From Carboxylicivirga marina (GTDB taxonomy: Bacteria; Bacteroidota; Bacteroidia; Bacteroidales; Marinilabiliaceae): a stretch of 64,000 bases of DNA. The notes beneath the pieces were generated by a model that ran no database searches, was not told the origin of the DNA, and worked only from the letters and a program-made list of their open reading frames with translations. The position numbers were made by a program, and so were the translations under genes. The stretch spans positions 1 through 64,000 of the forward strand of contig NZ_JAENRR010000013.1 in assembly GCF_016612505.1 (NCBI RefSeq), read 5' to 3'. Positions 17,940 through 26,856 of this stretch are shown here, piece by piece. Each line of letters begins with the position of its first letter. Within the stretch, counting starts at the first letter, position 1.

Positions 17940-19580
17940 TTAATCAAACTCAACCGGCACAATCAAAGTAGTAGAAACAGGCTTACCACGTTGCTCACCA
18001 GGCTTCCAGTCATTCAATTCAGAAATAATCTTTACAGCATGTTCGGCTTCTTTTTCATCCCAACGGTTCAATGCTTTTATATTTGATATGCCTCCTTTGG
18101 CATTAACCATAAACTGAACATTTACAACCCCGTTCAGGTCTGTCTTTTCTTTGGCATTGGTAATCCAGGTATACAAACTGGCAAAATAACCATCCATACC
18201 CCCTTTATAACTCGGCATATCTTCTACCACATAAAATACCGGTTTTCCATCTTCTGTCGGAGGTGGTGGAGGTGGCGGAATCATTTCTTTCTCCTTCTTT
18301 GTTGCTGATGGCGGAGGCGGAGGCACCATCTTCCCTTTATACTTGGCTCGATAAGCTGAAGGATCTAACTCGTAAGCGATTGGTGACAGTGCAATGTAAA
18401 GATCCTTTCCTTTTTCAACCTTAACTTCCCTTGTATTAAATCCAACAAAAGACACAACAAGAATATCACCTTCTGAAGCCGGCACTTCAAAGCTACCATT
18501 CATATCAGCAACAGTACCGGTTGTAGTTCCTTTAATTACTATACTCGTGCCCGGTAATGCTCCTTCCACAATCTTTAATTCTGGCTTTTTGTTTCTATCC
18601 TTCTGAATATGCAAGGTATCAGACACAACTATCCTGCCTTTAACAGTAAATGTTTCTTTCTTATCCTGAGTCGTTTTATTATTTACCTCTTCAGGATTAG
18701 AGGAATACTCATAAACAGGCTCACTAAAAGCCCATAGCAAACCGCCAATCAATGGCAGTACCAACAGCAACTTTAACAATCGCCATTTGGATTTTCTGTT
18801 GTTTTTCATCATTTTTAATCGTCGTTTATTTTGGGAGAACCGGAAGTGATTGGCTAGCACTGACGCTTCCGCTCCCATTGTTTCACATATAATGTGTTGA
18901 ATGTATTTTTCTTTCTGGAATCCTTCATTCAGAACTCCCTGATCAGCAATAAACTCTAAATTCTGTTTTACCAAACGACTATAGTACCAGGCAAAGGGGT
19001 TGAACCATTGAAAGACAATAAACAATTCACTCAAGATTACATCAATCCAATGATGCTGTACTAAATGAATACGCTCATGACTATATACCTCTGCATATTC
19101 AGGTGTCAGATAGGCTTCATCATTTATGAAAATCCGATTACCAAATACAAAAGGCATTTCAACCTTTTGATGAACACAAACGTTTACTCCATCAACACAC
19201 AGTGCCTTAGATGACCGGAGCAGGTGTAACATTTGAATCAACTGGTGAAACAAACGCAATATAAAAAACAATGTAACAAGCCCGTAAATGCACATTCCCA
19301 CCACATACCAATTAATATTGCTTGCCACCTCACTATCTACAGTAACAGCATTAACAACCTCAGGTTTTATCGGTACAAAGGCATCATCTTGTCTTATAGC
19401 CTCAACTATCACAGTATAATTGAGCTCAACAGCAGGTAATATAATTGCCATTATAAGACCTAATAAAAGGAAGAAACGGTTGGTACTATAATGTGCATCA
19501 TTACGAAGAAACAAATGATATATGGCAACAAACAAAAATACGATAAGAAATGATCTTGAGAAATAAGTAAGTAGTTCCAT
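17940..19580 (-). CDS. BlaR1-type M56 metallopeptidase with carboxypeptidase-regulatory and TonB C-terminal domains
   Basis: Inner-membrane signal protease, 546 residues from the ATG at 19580, which lies just after the blaI-like gene's stop. Four membrane segments occur near residues 8-28, 35-55, 92-114 and 265-285. The zinc site is HERIH (His168, Glu169, His172), with a downstream ligand in NLEFIADQ. After the last segment come a CarboxypepD_reg-like beta domain (about 325-400), two proline runs (PPPPPS, PPPPPPP) and a TonB C-terminal domain (about 460-546). In BlaR1/MecR1 systems such a protease cleaves the BlaI repressor. The TonB tail suggests contact with an outer-membrane receptor. The ligand is unknown. 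Confidence 0.85.
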   Translation of the reverse strand: MELLTYFSRSFLIVFLFVAIYHLFLRNDAHYSTNRFFLLLGLIMAIILPAVELNYTVIVEAIRQDDAFVPIKPEVVNAVTVDSEVASNINWYVVGMCIYGLVTLFFILRLFHQLIQMLHLLRSSKALCVDGVNVCVHQKVEMPFVFGNRIFINDEAYLTPEYAEVYSHERIHLVQHHWIDVILSELFIVFQWFNPFAWYYSRLVKQNLEFIADQGVLNEGFQKEKYIQHIICETMGAEASVLANHFRFSQNKRRLKMMKNNRKSKWRLLKLLLVLPLIGGLLWAFSEPVYEYSSNPEEVNNKTTQDKKETFTVKGRIVVSDTLHIQKDRNKKPELKIVEGALPGTSIVIKGTTTGTVADMNGSFEVPASEGDILVVSFVGFNTREVKVEKGKDLYIALSPIAYELDPSAYRAKYKGKMVPPPPPSATKKEKEMIPPPPPPPTEDGKPVFYVVEDMPSYKGGMDGYFASLYTWITNAKEKTDLNGVVNVQFMVNAKGGISNIKALNRWDEKEAEHAVKIISELNDWKPGEQRGKPVSTTLIVPVEFD

Positions 19581-19584
19581 GGTT

Positions 19585-19950
19585 TTAGCTATTAGATGTA
19601 TGCCCTGCATCTTTCAAAAGTTCTTCAAGCTCTTCGATATCCATCTCATTATCTTTGGCAAAGAATGCTGCCAATCGGGCAAAGCTTCCTCCAAAATAGT
19701 TTTTCAACAGATGCTTCATTTGGTAGGATGAATATTCCTCTTTACTAATCAATGGATAATACATATATATATTCCCTACCTTTCTATAATCAACAATCTC
19801 TTTCTTTTTAAGCACTTTAAGAACCGTAGCAACCGTATTATATGCTGGCTGTTTATCTTTAAATCCCTTAAGAATATCTTTTACAATTCCCTCTTTCATT
19901 TCCCAGAGAATATGCATTACTTCTTCTTCAGCTTTTGTTAATTGTTTCAT
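19585..19950 (-). CDS. BlaI/MecI/CopY-family repressor
   Basis: A 121-residue winged-helix repressor. The opening LTKAEEEVMHILWEMKEGIVKDIL and the recognition-helix region AYNTVATVLKVLKKKEIVDY are the hallmarks of the BlaI/MecI (penicillinase repressor) family. The C-terminal half would provide the dimerisation helices and the site cut by the partner protease. It lies 4 nt before the M56-TonB start, a standard BlaI-BlaR1-type operon. Candidate operators with AGTAT/ATACT dyads lie 79-122 bp upstream. No beta-lactamase is nearby, so regulation of some other envelope function is more likely. Confidence 0.9.
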   Translation of the reverse strand: MKQLTKAEEEVMHILWEMKEGIVKDILKGFKDKQPAYNTVATVLKVLKKKEIVDYRKVGNIYMYYPLISKEEYSSYQMKHLLKNYFGGSFARLAAFFAKDNEMDIEELEELLKDAGHTSNS

Positions 19951-20028
19951 TTTTGCAGTATCAGAGTAAAAATCCTAAGAAGCAAGATTACTTACCTCAC
20001 TCATTGTCTAAATATAAATTGTACTACA

Positions 20029-20072
20029 AGTATAATACTATATTTTTAGTATTTCAACTATCTTTATAGTAT
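20029..20072. promoter_or_regulatory. Clustered AGTAT/ATACT dyads, candidate BlaI-family operator
   Basis: AGTATAATACT (20029-20039) is an exact dyad around one base. ATACTA (20035-20040) and TAGTAT (20047-20052) form a second overlapping dyad, and another TAGTAT occurs at 20067-20072. The cluster lies between the repressor gene and the divergent 1097-residue gene, where autoregulation would act. BlaI sites are similarly short AT-rich dyads. Assignment is by position and symmetry only. Confidence 0.4.
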
Positions 20073-20193
20073 TTAATGTGCTTTTTTTCTAAAACACTTC
20101 CCACAAACAACTTTAAAGCTTTCAAGCATGCGTTAGCTATAAAAATGTTTATCTTCGATTTTATCTATTTAAATTTTCACCCCAAATCATATT

Positions 20194-23100
20194 ATGATGA
20201 TAAATCGACCTTTAGGAAAACTCACCACCATCCTCCTGGTGAGTGCATTATTACTTGGTAATGCAACTGCTTTCGGGCAAAAGAAAAAAAAGAAAGATGC
20301 AGATGAAAATAAATCTGCCATTAACAGTGAATTAGTTTCAGGCCTAAAATTACGCAATATCGGTCCGGCTTTTACTTCAGGACGAATTGCTGATTTTGCC
20401 GTTAATCCCACCAACCATTCTGAGTATTATGTAGCCGTAGCCAGCGGAAACATCTGGAAAACAACTAACAATGGTATTACCTTCAAACCTGTGTTTGATA
20501 AGTATGGCTCGTACTCTATCGGTTGCTTAGCAATGGATCCGAACAACAGTAACGTGGTTTGGGCCGGCACAGGAGAGAACAATCATCAACGTGCTTTAGG
20601 ATACGGTGATGGTGTATACAAAACTGTTGATGGCGGCAAGTCATGGGAAAATATGGGTTTGAAAGAATCTCGCCAAATTGGTATGATTTTAATTGACCCA
20701 CGCAACTCCGATGTCGTTTATGTAGCTGCCGAAGGTTCAGCCTGGGGAGCAGGTGGCGAACGCGGTTTATACAAAACTACTGACGGTGGCAAGAACTGGA
20801 CTAAAGCCCTAGACGTTAGTGAAAACACCGGTATTAATAATATTATTTGTGATCTGCGTAATCCGGATATACTATATGCCACATCAGAGCAACGCAGACG
20901 CCATGTACACACTAAAATTGGCGGCGGTCCTGAATCGGCTGTTTATAAATCAACTGATGCCGGACAGAACTGGCGTAAAATTATGAAAGGCCTACCTTCA
21001 GAACACATTGGAGGAATGGGTATTGCAATCTCACCTCAAAATCCTGATGTACTTTATATCATTGCCGACGCAGCTAATAAATCAGGTGGTTTCTTTCGAA
21101 CGACTGATCGTGGCGAATCATGGAACAAAATGAGTGATCACCATTCAAGTGGCCAGTATTACAATGAGATATTCTGCGACCCTGTTGAATTTGACAAAGT
21201 GTATTCTGTTGAAACATTCTCTCATGTCACTAAAGATGGTGGTAAAACCTGGGCTAAATTAAGCACGAAAGATCGCCATGTTGATGACCATGCACTTTGG
21301 GTTGACCCGACAGACAACAAGCACTTTATGATTGGAGGCGATGGTGGAGTTTATATTACATACGACGCAGGTAAAGCCTGGCGTCAGGTCAGCAACTTAC
21401 CAGTCACACAATTTTATCGTGTAACGGTTGACAACGAAGCGCCATTCTATAATGTATATGGCGGAACACAAGATAATGCCTCACAAGGAGGCCCTGTTCG
21501 AAATACCTCTGAGTTCGGAGTAACATCTGGCGAATGGTATGTAACAGTATTTGGCGATGGATTCTGGTCGCGTGTTGATCCAACAGACCCAAATATTGTG
21601 TACAGCGAATGGCAATATGGTAACGTAGTTCGTTACGACAAAAGAAGCGGTGAGAAAATTATGGTGAAGCCACAACCGCGCAAAGATGAATTAACGTATC
21701 GTTGGAATTGGAATGCTCCATTAATTTTGAGCAAACACAATCCATCAACCATTTACATGGCTGCCAACAAGGTATTTAAAAGCACCGACAGAGGTAATAC
21801 ATGGGAAGTTATTTCGAATGATTTAACAGCCCAGATAGACCGTAACACATGGCCTGTTATGGGCAAATACTGGAGCGTTGACGCAGTGGCTAAAGACGTT
21901 TCAACATCGCAGTATAACACGATAGTCTCGCTGGATGAATCTCCAATTAAAGCCGGATTAATTTATGCTGGATCTGATGATGGCTTAATTCAGGTAAGTG
22001 AAGACGATGGCAAAACATGGCGTAAAGTGTCAACATTCCCAGGTGTTCCTGCACATACCTATGTCAGCGACATTTATGCTTCACGGTTTGATGAGAATGT
22101 GGTATATGCCACTTTTGATGGTATGAAAAGCGATGACTTTAAACCTTATATTTTAAAAAGTACAAATAAAGGCCAAAGCTGGACCCCTATTACCAATGGT
22201 CTTCCTGCGAATGGAACTGTACATACCTTAGAACAAGATACCGAGCGTAAAGAACTGCTTTTTGCCGGTACTGAATTTGGCATTTTCTTCTCAATTGACG
22301 AAGGTGCCAACTGGACACAATTAAAAGCAGGCATACCAACCATTGCAGTGCGCGACTTGGCCATACAAGAGCGAGAAAATGATTTGGTAATGGCAACTTT
22401 TGGCCGTGGTTTTTACGTATTAGATAACTATGCTCCTCTTCGCGAGTTGAGTGAAGAATTAACTAATAAAGATGCCCACCTATTTGAAACTAAGGATGCA
22501 CCTTTATTTATGCAAACAGATAAGATTTATGGACAAGGTGCTACTTATTATGGAGCCCCTAACCCTGAGTATGGTGCAACTTTTACTTTCTACCAAAAGG
22601 AAACACCCAAAACACAACGCCAAATCAGACATGAAAAAGAAAAGGAATTGTTTAAAAACGGAGAGCGTATTCCTCAACCATCATGGGGCGAATTAGAAGA
22701 AGAAGGGAAAGAACTTCCTGCTTACTTATTGGTAACGATTAAAGATGAATCTGGAAGTATCATCCGAACTTTCACAAAGAAACCATCTAAAGGCATTACC
22801 CGTTTCAACTGGGATTTGCAATATAACAGCACTGATATTGTTAAGGCTAAAAAATTCGATCCATTCAAAAAGTCAGATGGAGGGATTTATGTTCTTCCTA
22901 GCAAATACACGGTAGAAATTGCGCAAATCAAGGATGGGCAAGCAACACAGTTAGCAGATCCGCAAATGTTTAATGTTGTTGCCTTAAACAACACAACGCT
23001 TCCGGCAAAAGATCGTCCGGCCATGGTAGCTTTCCAAAAAGAAGTTAGTGAGCTGTCTAAAGCCATGAATGGAACACTTGCTTTGGTTAATGAAATGATG

Positions 23101-23487
23101 CAAGAAGTTGCAGCCATGAAACAAACAGCACTGGTTTTACCAAATGCACACAAAGAAGTACTTCCTTCATTAAATGCTATTGAATTAGAATTAAACGATA
23201 TTAGCTTTGCATTCAGAGGCTTAACAGCAAAAGCCAGCTGGGAAGAAATTCCACCTGCTGAAATGCCGCTAATGAATCGTCTGAACAGTATTATTTGGGC
23301 TCAAATCAACAGTACCTCTGATATTACTACTACTTCTAAAACAAGTTATAATATTTTAACTGAGAAATTCCCGGTTGTATTAGAGCAAGTGAAAGCAATT
23401 GCAGAAACTAAACTACCTGAAGCCAGAAAACAAATGGATGCGATGAATGCCCCATATACGAAAGGGCGCATTCCGCAATGGAGATAA
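20194..23487 (+). CDS. Exported BNR/VPS10-like beta-propeller protein
   Basis: A 1097-residue secreted protein often annotated as 'glycosyl hydrolase' in Bacteroidota. It has a signal peptide (residues about 8-28, ending ATAFG), then a Lys-run (QKKKKKDADE). Residues about 45-750 carry repeated BNR/Asp-box and sortilin-like motifs: IWKTTNNGIT, VYKTVDGGKSWENM, LYKTTDGGKNWTK, VYKSTDAGQNWRK, FFRTTDRGESWNK, VTKDGGKTWAK, VFKSTDRGNTWEV, VSEDDGKTWRK, LKSTNKGQSWTP and FSIDEGANWTQ. Ten or more such boxes indicate a double or large propeller. The C-terminal 300 residues are not recognised. True glycosidase activity is not evident. It is divergent from the BlaI operon and might be under its control. Confidence 0.8.
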   Translation: MMINRPLGKLTTILLVSALLLGNATAFGQKKKKKDADENKSAINSELVSGLKLRNIGPAFTSGRIADFAVNPTNHSEYYVAVASGNIWKTTNNGITFKPVFDKYGSYSIGCLAMDPNNSNVVWAGTGENNHQRALGYGDGVYKTVDGGKSWENMGLKESRQIGMILIDPRNSDVVYVAAEGSAWGAGGERGLYKTTDGGKNWTKALDVSENTGINNIICDLRNPDILYATSEQRRRHVHTKIGGGPESAVYKSTDAGQNWRKIMKGLPSEHIGGMGIAISPQNPDVLYIIADAANKSGGFFRTTDRGESWNKMSDHHSSGQYYNEIFCDPVEFDKVYSVETFSHVTKDGGKTWAKLSTKDRHVDDHALWVDPTDNKHFMIGGDGGVYITYDAGKAWRQVSNLPVTQFYRVTVDNEAPFYNVYGGTQDNASQGGPVRNTSEFGVTSGEWYVTVFGDGFWSRVDPTDPNIVYSEWQYGNVVRYDKRSGEKIMVKPQPRKDELTYRWNWNAPLILSKHNPSTIYMAANKVFKSTDRGNTWEVISNDLTAQIDRNTWPVMGKYWSVDAVAKDVSTSQYNTIVSLDESPIKAGLIYAGSDDGLIQVSEDDGKTWRKVSTFPGVPAHTYVSDIYASRFDENVVYATFDGMKSDDFKPYILKSTNKGQSWTPITNGLPANGTVHTLEQDTERKELLFAGTEFGIFFSIDEGANWTQLKAGIPTIAVRDLAIQERENDLVMATFGRGFYVLDNYAPLRELSEELTNKDAHLFETKDAPLFMQTDKIYGQGATYYGAPNPEYGATFTFYQKETPKTQRQIRHEKEKELFKNGERIPQPSWGELEEEGKELPAYLLVTIKDESGSIIRTFTKKPSKGITRFNWDLQYNSTDIVKAKKFDPFKKSDGGIYVLPSKYTVEIAQIKDGQATQLADPQMFNVVALNNTTLPAKDRPAMVAFQKEVSELSKAMNGTLALVNEMMQEVAAMKQTALVLPNAHKEVLPSLNAIELELNDISFAFRGLTAKASWEEIPPAEMPLMNRLNSIIWAQINSTSDITTTSKTSYNILTEKFPVVLEQVKAIAETKLPEARKQMDAMNAPYTKGRIPQWR

Positions 23488-23499
23488 ATAAACATGATT

Positions 23500-23582
23500 G
23501 TGAGTGATAAGAATTGAGTGATGAAACGATATGTGAGATAATTATTCTTGTACTATTTTCTTACTCTGCTCTTACCACTCAC
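23500..23582. repeat. Inverted repeat after the propeller gene
   Basis: GTGAGTGATAAGA (23500-23512) pairs with TCTTACCACTCAC (23570-23582), 12 of 13 positions matching, around a 57-nt loop. There is no T tract, so a terminator role is doubtful. Confidence 0.35.
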
Positions 23583-23697
23583 TCCTATAGTTCGTATGAC
23601 TTTTTTAAATTTTAATCTACTCTTAACAAAAACAGTAGATTAAATCAATGGGGTTTTCTATATTTACCCCCTAAACTTTAAATAATTTAAAAATAAA

Positions 23698-24165
23698 ATG
23701 ACACCAAAAGCCATTTTGCCGCACATAGGATTCGGCAGCATCAAATTCGGGATGGAAGAACATGAAGTATCAAACTACTTAGGTGATCCTGATGAAACAG
23801 AAGTACAAGACTATGGTGAAGGCGCCGAGGCCAATGTACTTTATTTCGATGAAATGGGAATTTCCATGTCTTTTGACAAGGAAGAAGATTATAAATTAGT
23901 TGAAATCTCATTTGAAACCGACAATTTTATCTTGCATGATGCCATTAAAGTAGGCATGCCAAAATCTGATTTCTTGGCAGCACTAGAGAAACTAGAAATG
24001 GGCAACTACGATATGGAAGATATGGCAGACGATGGTTTCGACGACAAAGAACTTTATGTCTTTGAAAAAGAAAATGTTAATATTTGGATGGACGAAGAAG
24101 CTGTTTCTTCCATTCAAATTGGTCCTGAATGGGTCGATGATGAAAACATTCGATGGCCTCTATAA
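23698..24165 (+). CDS. Hypothetical acidic cytoplasmic protein
   Basis: A 155-residue, strongly acidic protein without signal peptide or membrane segment. I do not recognise the family. The pattern is two halves: IGFGSIKFGMEEHEVSNYLGDPDE at the start and AIKVGMPKSDFLAALEKLEMG in the middle resemble each other (an 'I..G....E....LG' motif), which suggests an internal duplication. Tryptophans in NIWMDEE and PEWVDDE follow. It is a single-gene unit between the propeller gene and its own strong terminator. A role as an immunity-type or small-molecule-binding protein is conceivable, but nothing in the sequence proves it. Confidence 0.65.
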   Translation: MTPKAILPHIGFGSIKFGMEEHEVSNYLGDPDETEVQDYGEGAEANVLYFDEMGISMSFDKEEDYKLVEISFETDNFILHDAIKVGMPKSDFLAALEKLEMGNYDMEDMADDGFDDKELYVFEKENVNIWMDEEAVSSIQIGPEWVDDENIRWPL

Positions 24166-24182
24166 AAGACCTCAAACTCTTT

Positions 24183-24211
24183 AAAGCTCTGTTAACGCAG
24201 AGCTTTTTTTT
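24183..24211 (+). terminator. Terminator of the acidic hypothetical gene
   Basis: AAAGCTCTG and CAGAGCTTT form a perfect 9-bp stem with a TTAACG loop and an uninterrupted T tract to 24211. Confidence 0.88.
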
Positions 24212-24337
24212 ATCTCCTTCCGTTCATGTAAGAAAAACATTCATTCATGTAGATTATTGAGACATTGCCCAAGTAGAATATAATAAATGAAACCCTACAG
24301 CGCATTTTCCGTTAACTGTGTTGGAAACTAAAAGATT

Positions 24338-24367
24338 TTGGAGATATCGAATAATCTCCTATTTTTA
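24338..24367 (+). promoter_or_regulatory. Promoter with internal dyad before the small lipoprotein gene
   Basis: TTG at 24338-24340 and TATTTTTA at 24360-24367 are 19 nt apart, close to the Bacteroidota consensus (last base A in place of G). Between them GGAGAT (24340-24345) and ATCTCC (24354-24359) form a perfect dyad, which could be an operator overlapping the promoter. Confidence 0.45.
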
Positions 24368-24390
24368 CAGACAAAGTAAAGGATAGAAAA

Positions 24391-24519
24391 ATGAAAAAGA
24401 TTTCGTTGATTGCAGCTGTTTTATTTTTGATGGTGTTGGGAATGAGTTCATGCAAAAGCACAGAGGATTGTCCTGCTTATGGCTATGCCGAAGTAGTTGA
24501 CAATACAGAGAGAGCATAA
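24391..24519 (+). CDS. Small lipoprotein, 42 residues
   Basis: A short gene encoding a 42-residue prelipoprotein. It begins MKKISLIAAVLFLMVLGMSS and is followed at once by Cys21, giving a hydrophobic signal with lipobox MSSC. The mature peptide has only 22 residues (CKSTEDCPAYGYAEVVDN and a short tail), with a second Cys in DCPAYG. Similar tiny lipoproteins with a CPAY-type motif occur in Bacteroidota; I know of no function. Support comes from its own promoter at 24338-24367, a purine-rich AAAGGA before the ATG, and an excellent terminator at 24546-24591. Confidence 0.72.
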   Translation: MKKISLIAAVLFLMVLGMSSCKSTEDCPAYGYAEVVDNTERA

Positions 24520-24545
24520 ATAATACAGTTCAGAAAGAATTACTA

Positions 24546-24591
24546 GTAGCATAAAAGGAGTGTATAAACTCGCTTTTATGTTACTTTTTTT
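24546..24591 (+). terminator. Strong terminator of the small lipoprotein gene
   Basis: GTAGCATAAAAG pairs with CTTTTATGTTAC (one wobble). An inner GAGT/ACTC stem extends the hairpin past one bulged G, and seven T follow at 24585-24591. Confidence 0.85.
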
Positions 24592-24684
24592 GTTTTATAC
24601 CACCAACGTTATCTGTGCGTCTTCCAGTCACAAATTTCACTTTCTACATTTTAAAGTTTATTAAGAAAATCATTTTCGTATTTC

Positions 24685-24715
24685 TTGACGTTTTAATTAT
24701 GATTTGCTACTTTTG
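24685..24715 (+). promoter_or_regulatory. Promoter of gap
   Basis: TTG at 24685-24687 and TACTTTTG at 24708-24715 are separated by 20 nt, an exact match to the Bacteroidota TTG/TAnnTTTG promoter. Transcription would begin near 24722, leaving a leader of about 45 nt. Confidence 0.72.
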
Positions 24716-24753
24716 TGACGCATTTTTGAAGACCTTATCAAAACAATTCTTAA

Positions 24754-25773
<1,020 letters not shown>

Positions 25774-25796
25774 TTGATTCTCTCAATCATATTAAG

Positions 25797-25825
25797 AAGG
25801 CTTCCAATTATGGAAGCCTTTTTTT
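25797..25825 (+). terminator. Terminator of gap
   Basis: AAGGCTTCCA and TGGAAGCCTT form a perfect 10-bp stem with an ATTA loop, and a T run follows to 25825. Confidence 0.9.
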
Positions 25826-25830
25826 ATCTC

Positions 25831-26838
25831 CTAATAACTCAAGAACTTGTAATTATGCCGCTTGTTACGTCTTTCGATTGAACAAGGAATTGCACTTTTA
25901 CTTTTATCGCGACACATGCGATAATTGACTACCAATTGATAAGTATTTCCATAGGCAGAACGTGCTTTGGTTAAACCAAACTGATATTCCAACCCAACAC
26001 TGAAGTTTTGATAAACTACACCTCCAGTTACAGCCATACCTAACGATTTACCAATTTTATCTTCTGTAGTATGTCGATATGAAACCAATCCCCAGGTTGC
26101 CCAATCAGGATCTGGCGTGGGCATATAAAGCTTTAAATTGGCATCCATCCGGCTATCTATATACATATTTCGTCGATACAGAAAAGTGGGTTCAATGTAA
26201 AAATCACGATCGGGAATTTTATAACTCCCCCCTGCATGAAAGTGAAAATCAGTTGTTAAGTCTGGCTCATCCTCATGACTATACAACGAATTATTTTGTG
26301 GCAATAAGTTTGTTACGCCCAGTCCAATATGATAGTCATTGTACTTCAAAAGAATACCCGTACTGGCATTAAAACCCCATCCACTTTCATTGCCACCGGA
26401 TATCGCAGGATCGAAGTATTCAGGATCCAACAACTCTTGTACCTGTAATGAGCTTTGCTCAACTGTAAAAGCTAATCCAAACGACAAGGTCATGGTTCTT
26501 CGTTTGGTTTTTGTAAGTTGAAGCTCATATGAGAAAGCTTGGTGCAAGCCCATCTCGCTATAATAGCCATTTCGATCATTGTAAACATAGGTACCTGAAC
26601 CCAGTTGTTGCAAAACAGGAATTTGAAAACTAAAAACCTGATATGTTGGAGCTAAATCTGTTCCAAACCATTGCTTTTGAAAAATACCAGTAGCTGTAAC
26701 ACAATTCTTATGAAAGGCAGCAGCAGCAGGATTCATCTGAAACAAATCATATACATATTGATTCGTCAGATAATATTTTTGTGCATATCCTAAGTTAACA
26801 CACAAAAGCAATAGCAGTATTACCCTAATCTTCCTCAC
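25831..26838 (-). CDS. PorP/SprF-family type IX secretion membrane protein
   Basis: A 335-residue outer-membrane barrel. A signal peptide (MRKIRVILLLLLCVNLGYAQ) is followed by the PorP/SprF opening QYVYDLFQMNPAAAAFHKN (the YxxNPAxAG-like segment) and repeated barrel strands such as YHIGLGVTNLLPQNN and YKIPDRDFYIEPTFLYR. PorP/SprF proteins pair with particular T9SS substrates that carry the type B (gliding-motility) sorting domain and help deliver or anchor them. The gene immediately upstream in the same operon (18 nt gap) encodes just such a substrate, a characteristic pairing. Confidence 0.85.
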   Translation of the reverse strand: MRKIRVILLLLLCVNLGYAQKYYLTNQYVYDLFQMNPAAAAFHKNCVTATGIFQKQWFGTDLAPTYQVFSFQIPVLQQLGSGTYVYNDRNGYYSEMGLHQAFSYELQLTKTKRRTMTLSFGLAFTVEQSSLQVQELLDPEYFDPAISGGNESGWGFNASTGILLKYNDYHIGLGVTNLLPQNNSLYSHEDEPDLTTDFHFHAGGSYKIPDRDFYIEPTFLYRRNMYIDSRMDANLKLYMPTPDPDWATWGLVSYRHTTEDKIGKSLGMAVTGGVVYQNFSVGLEYQFGLTKARSAYGNTYQLVVNYRMCRDKSKSAIPCSIERRNKRHNYKFLSY

Positions 26839-26856
26839 AATATCAACAGTTAAGGT

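Noticed and set aside
19585-19950. Beta-lactam resistance operon
   Set aside because: BlaI and M56 proteins are present but there is no beta-lactamase or PBP gene, and the M56 chain ends in a TonB domain, not a penicillin-binding sensor.
20194-23487. True glycoside hydrolase
   Set aside because: Only BNR/sortilin-like propeller boxes are visible, with no catalytic domain of a known glycosidase family.
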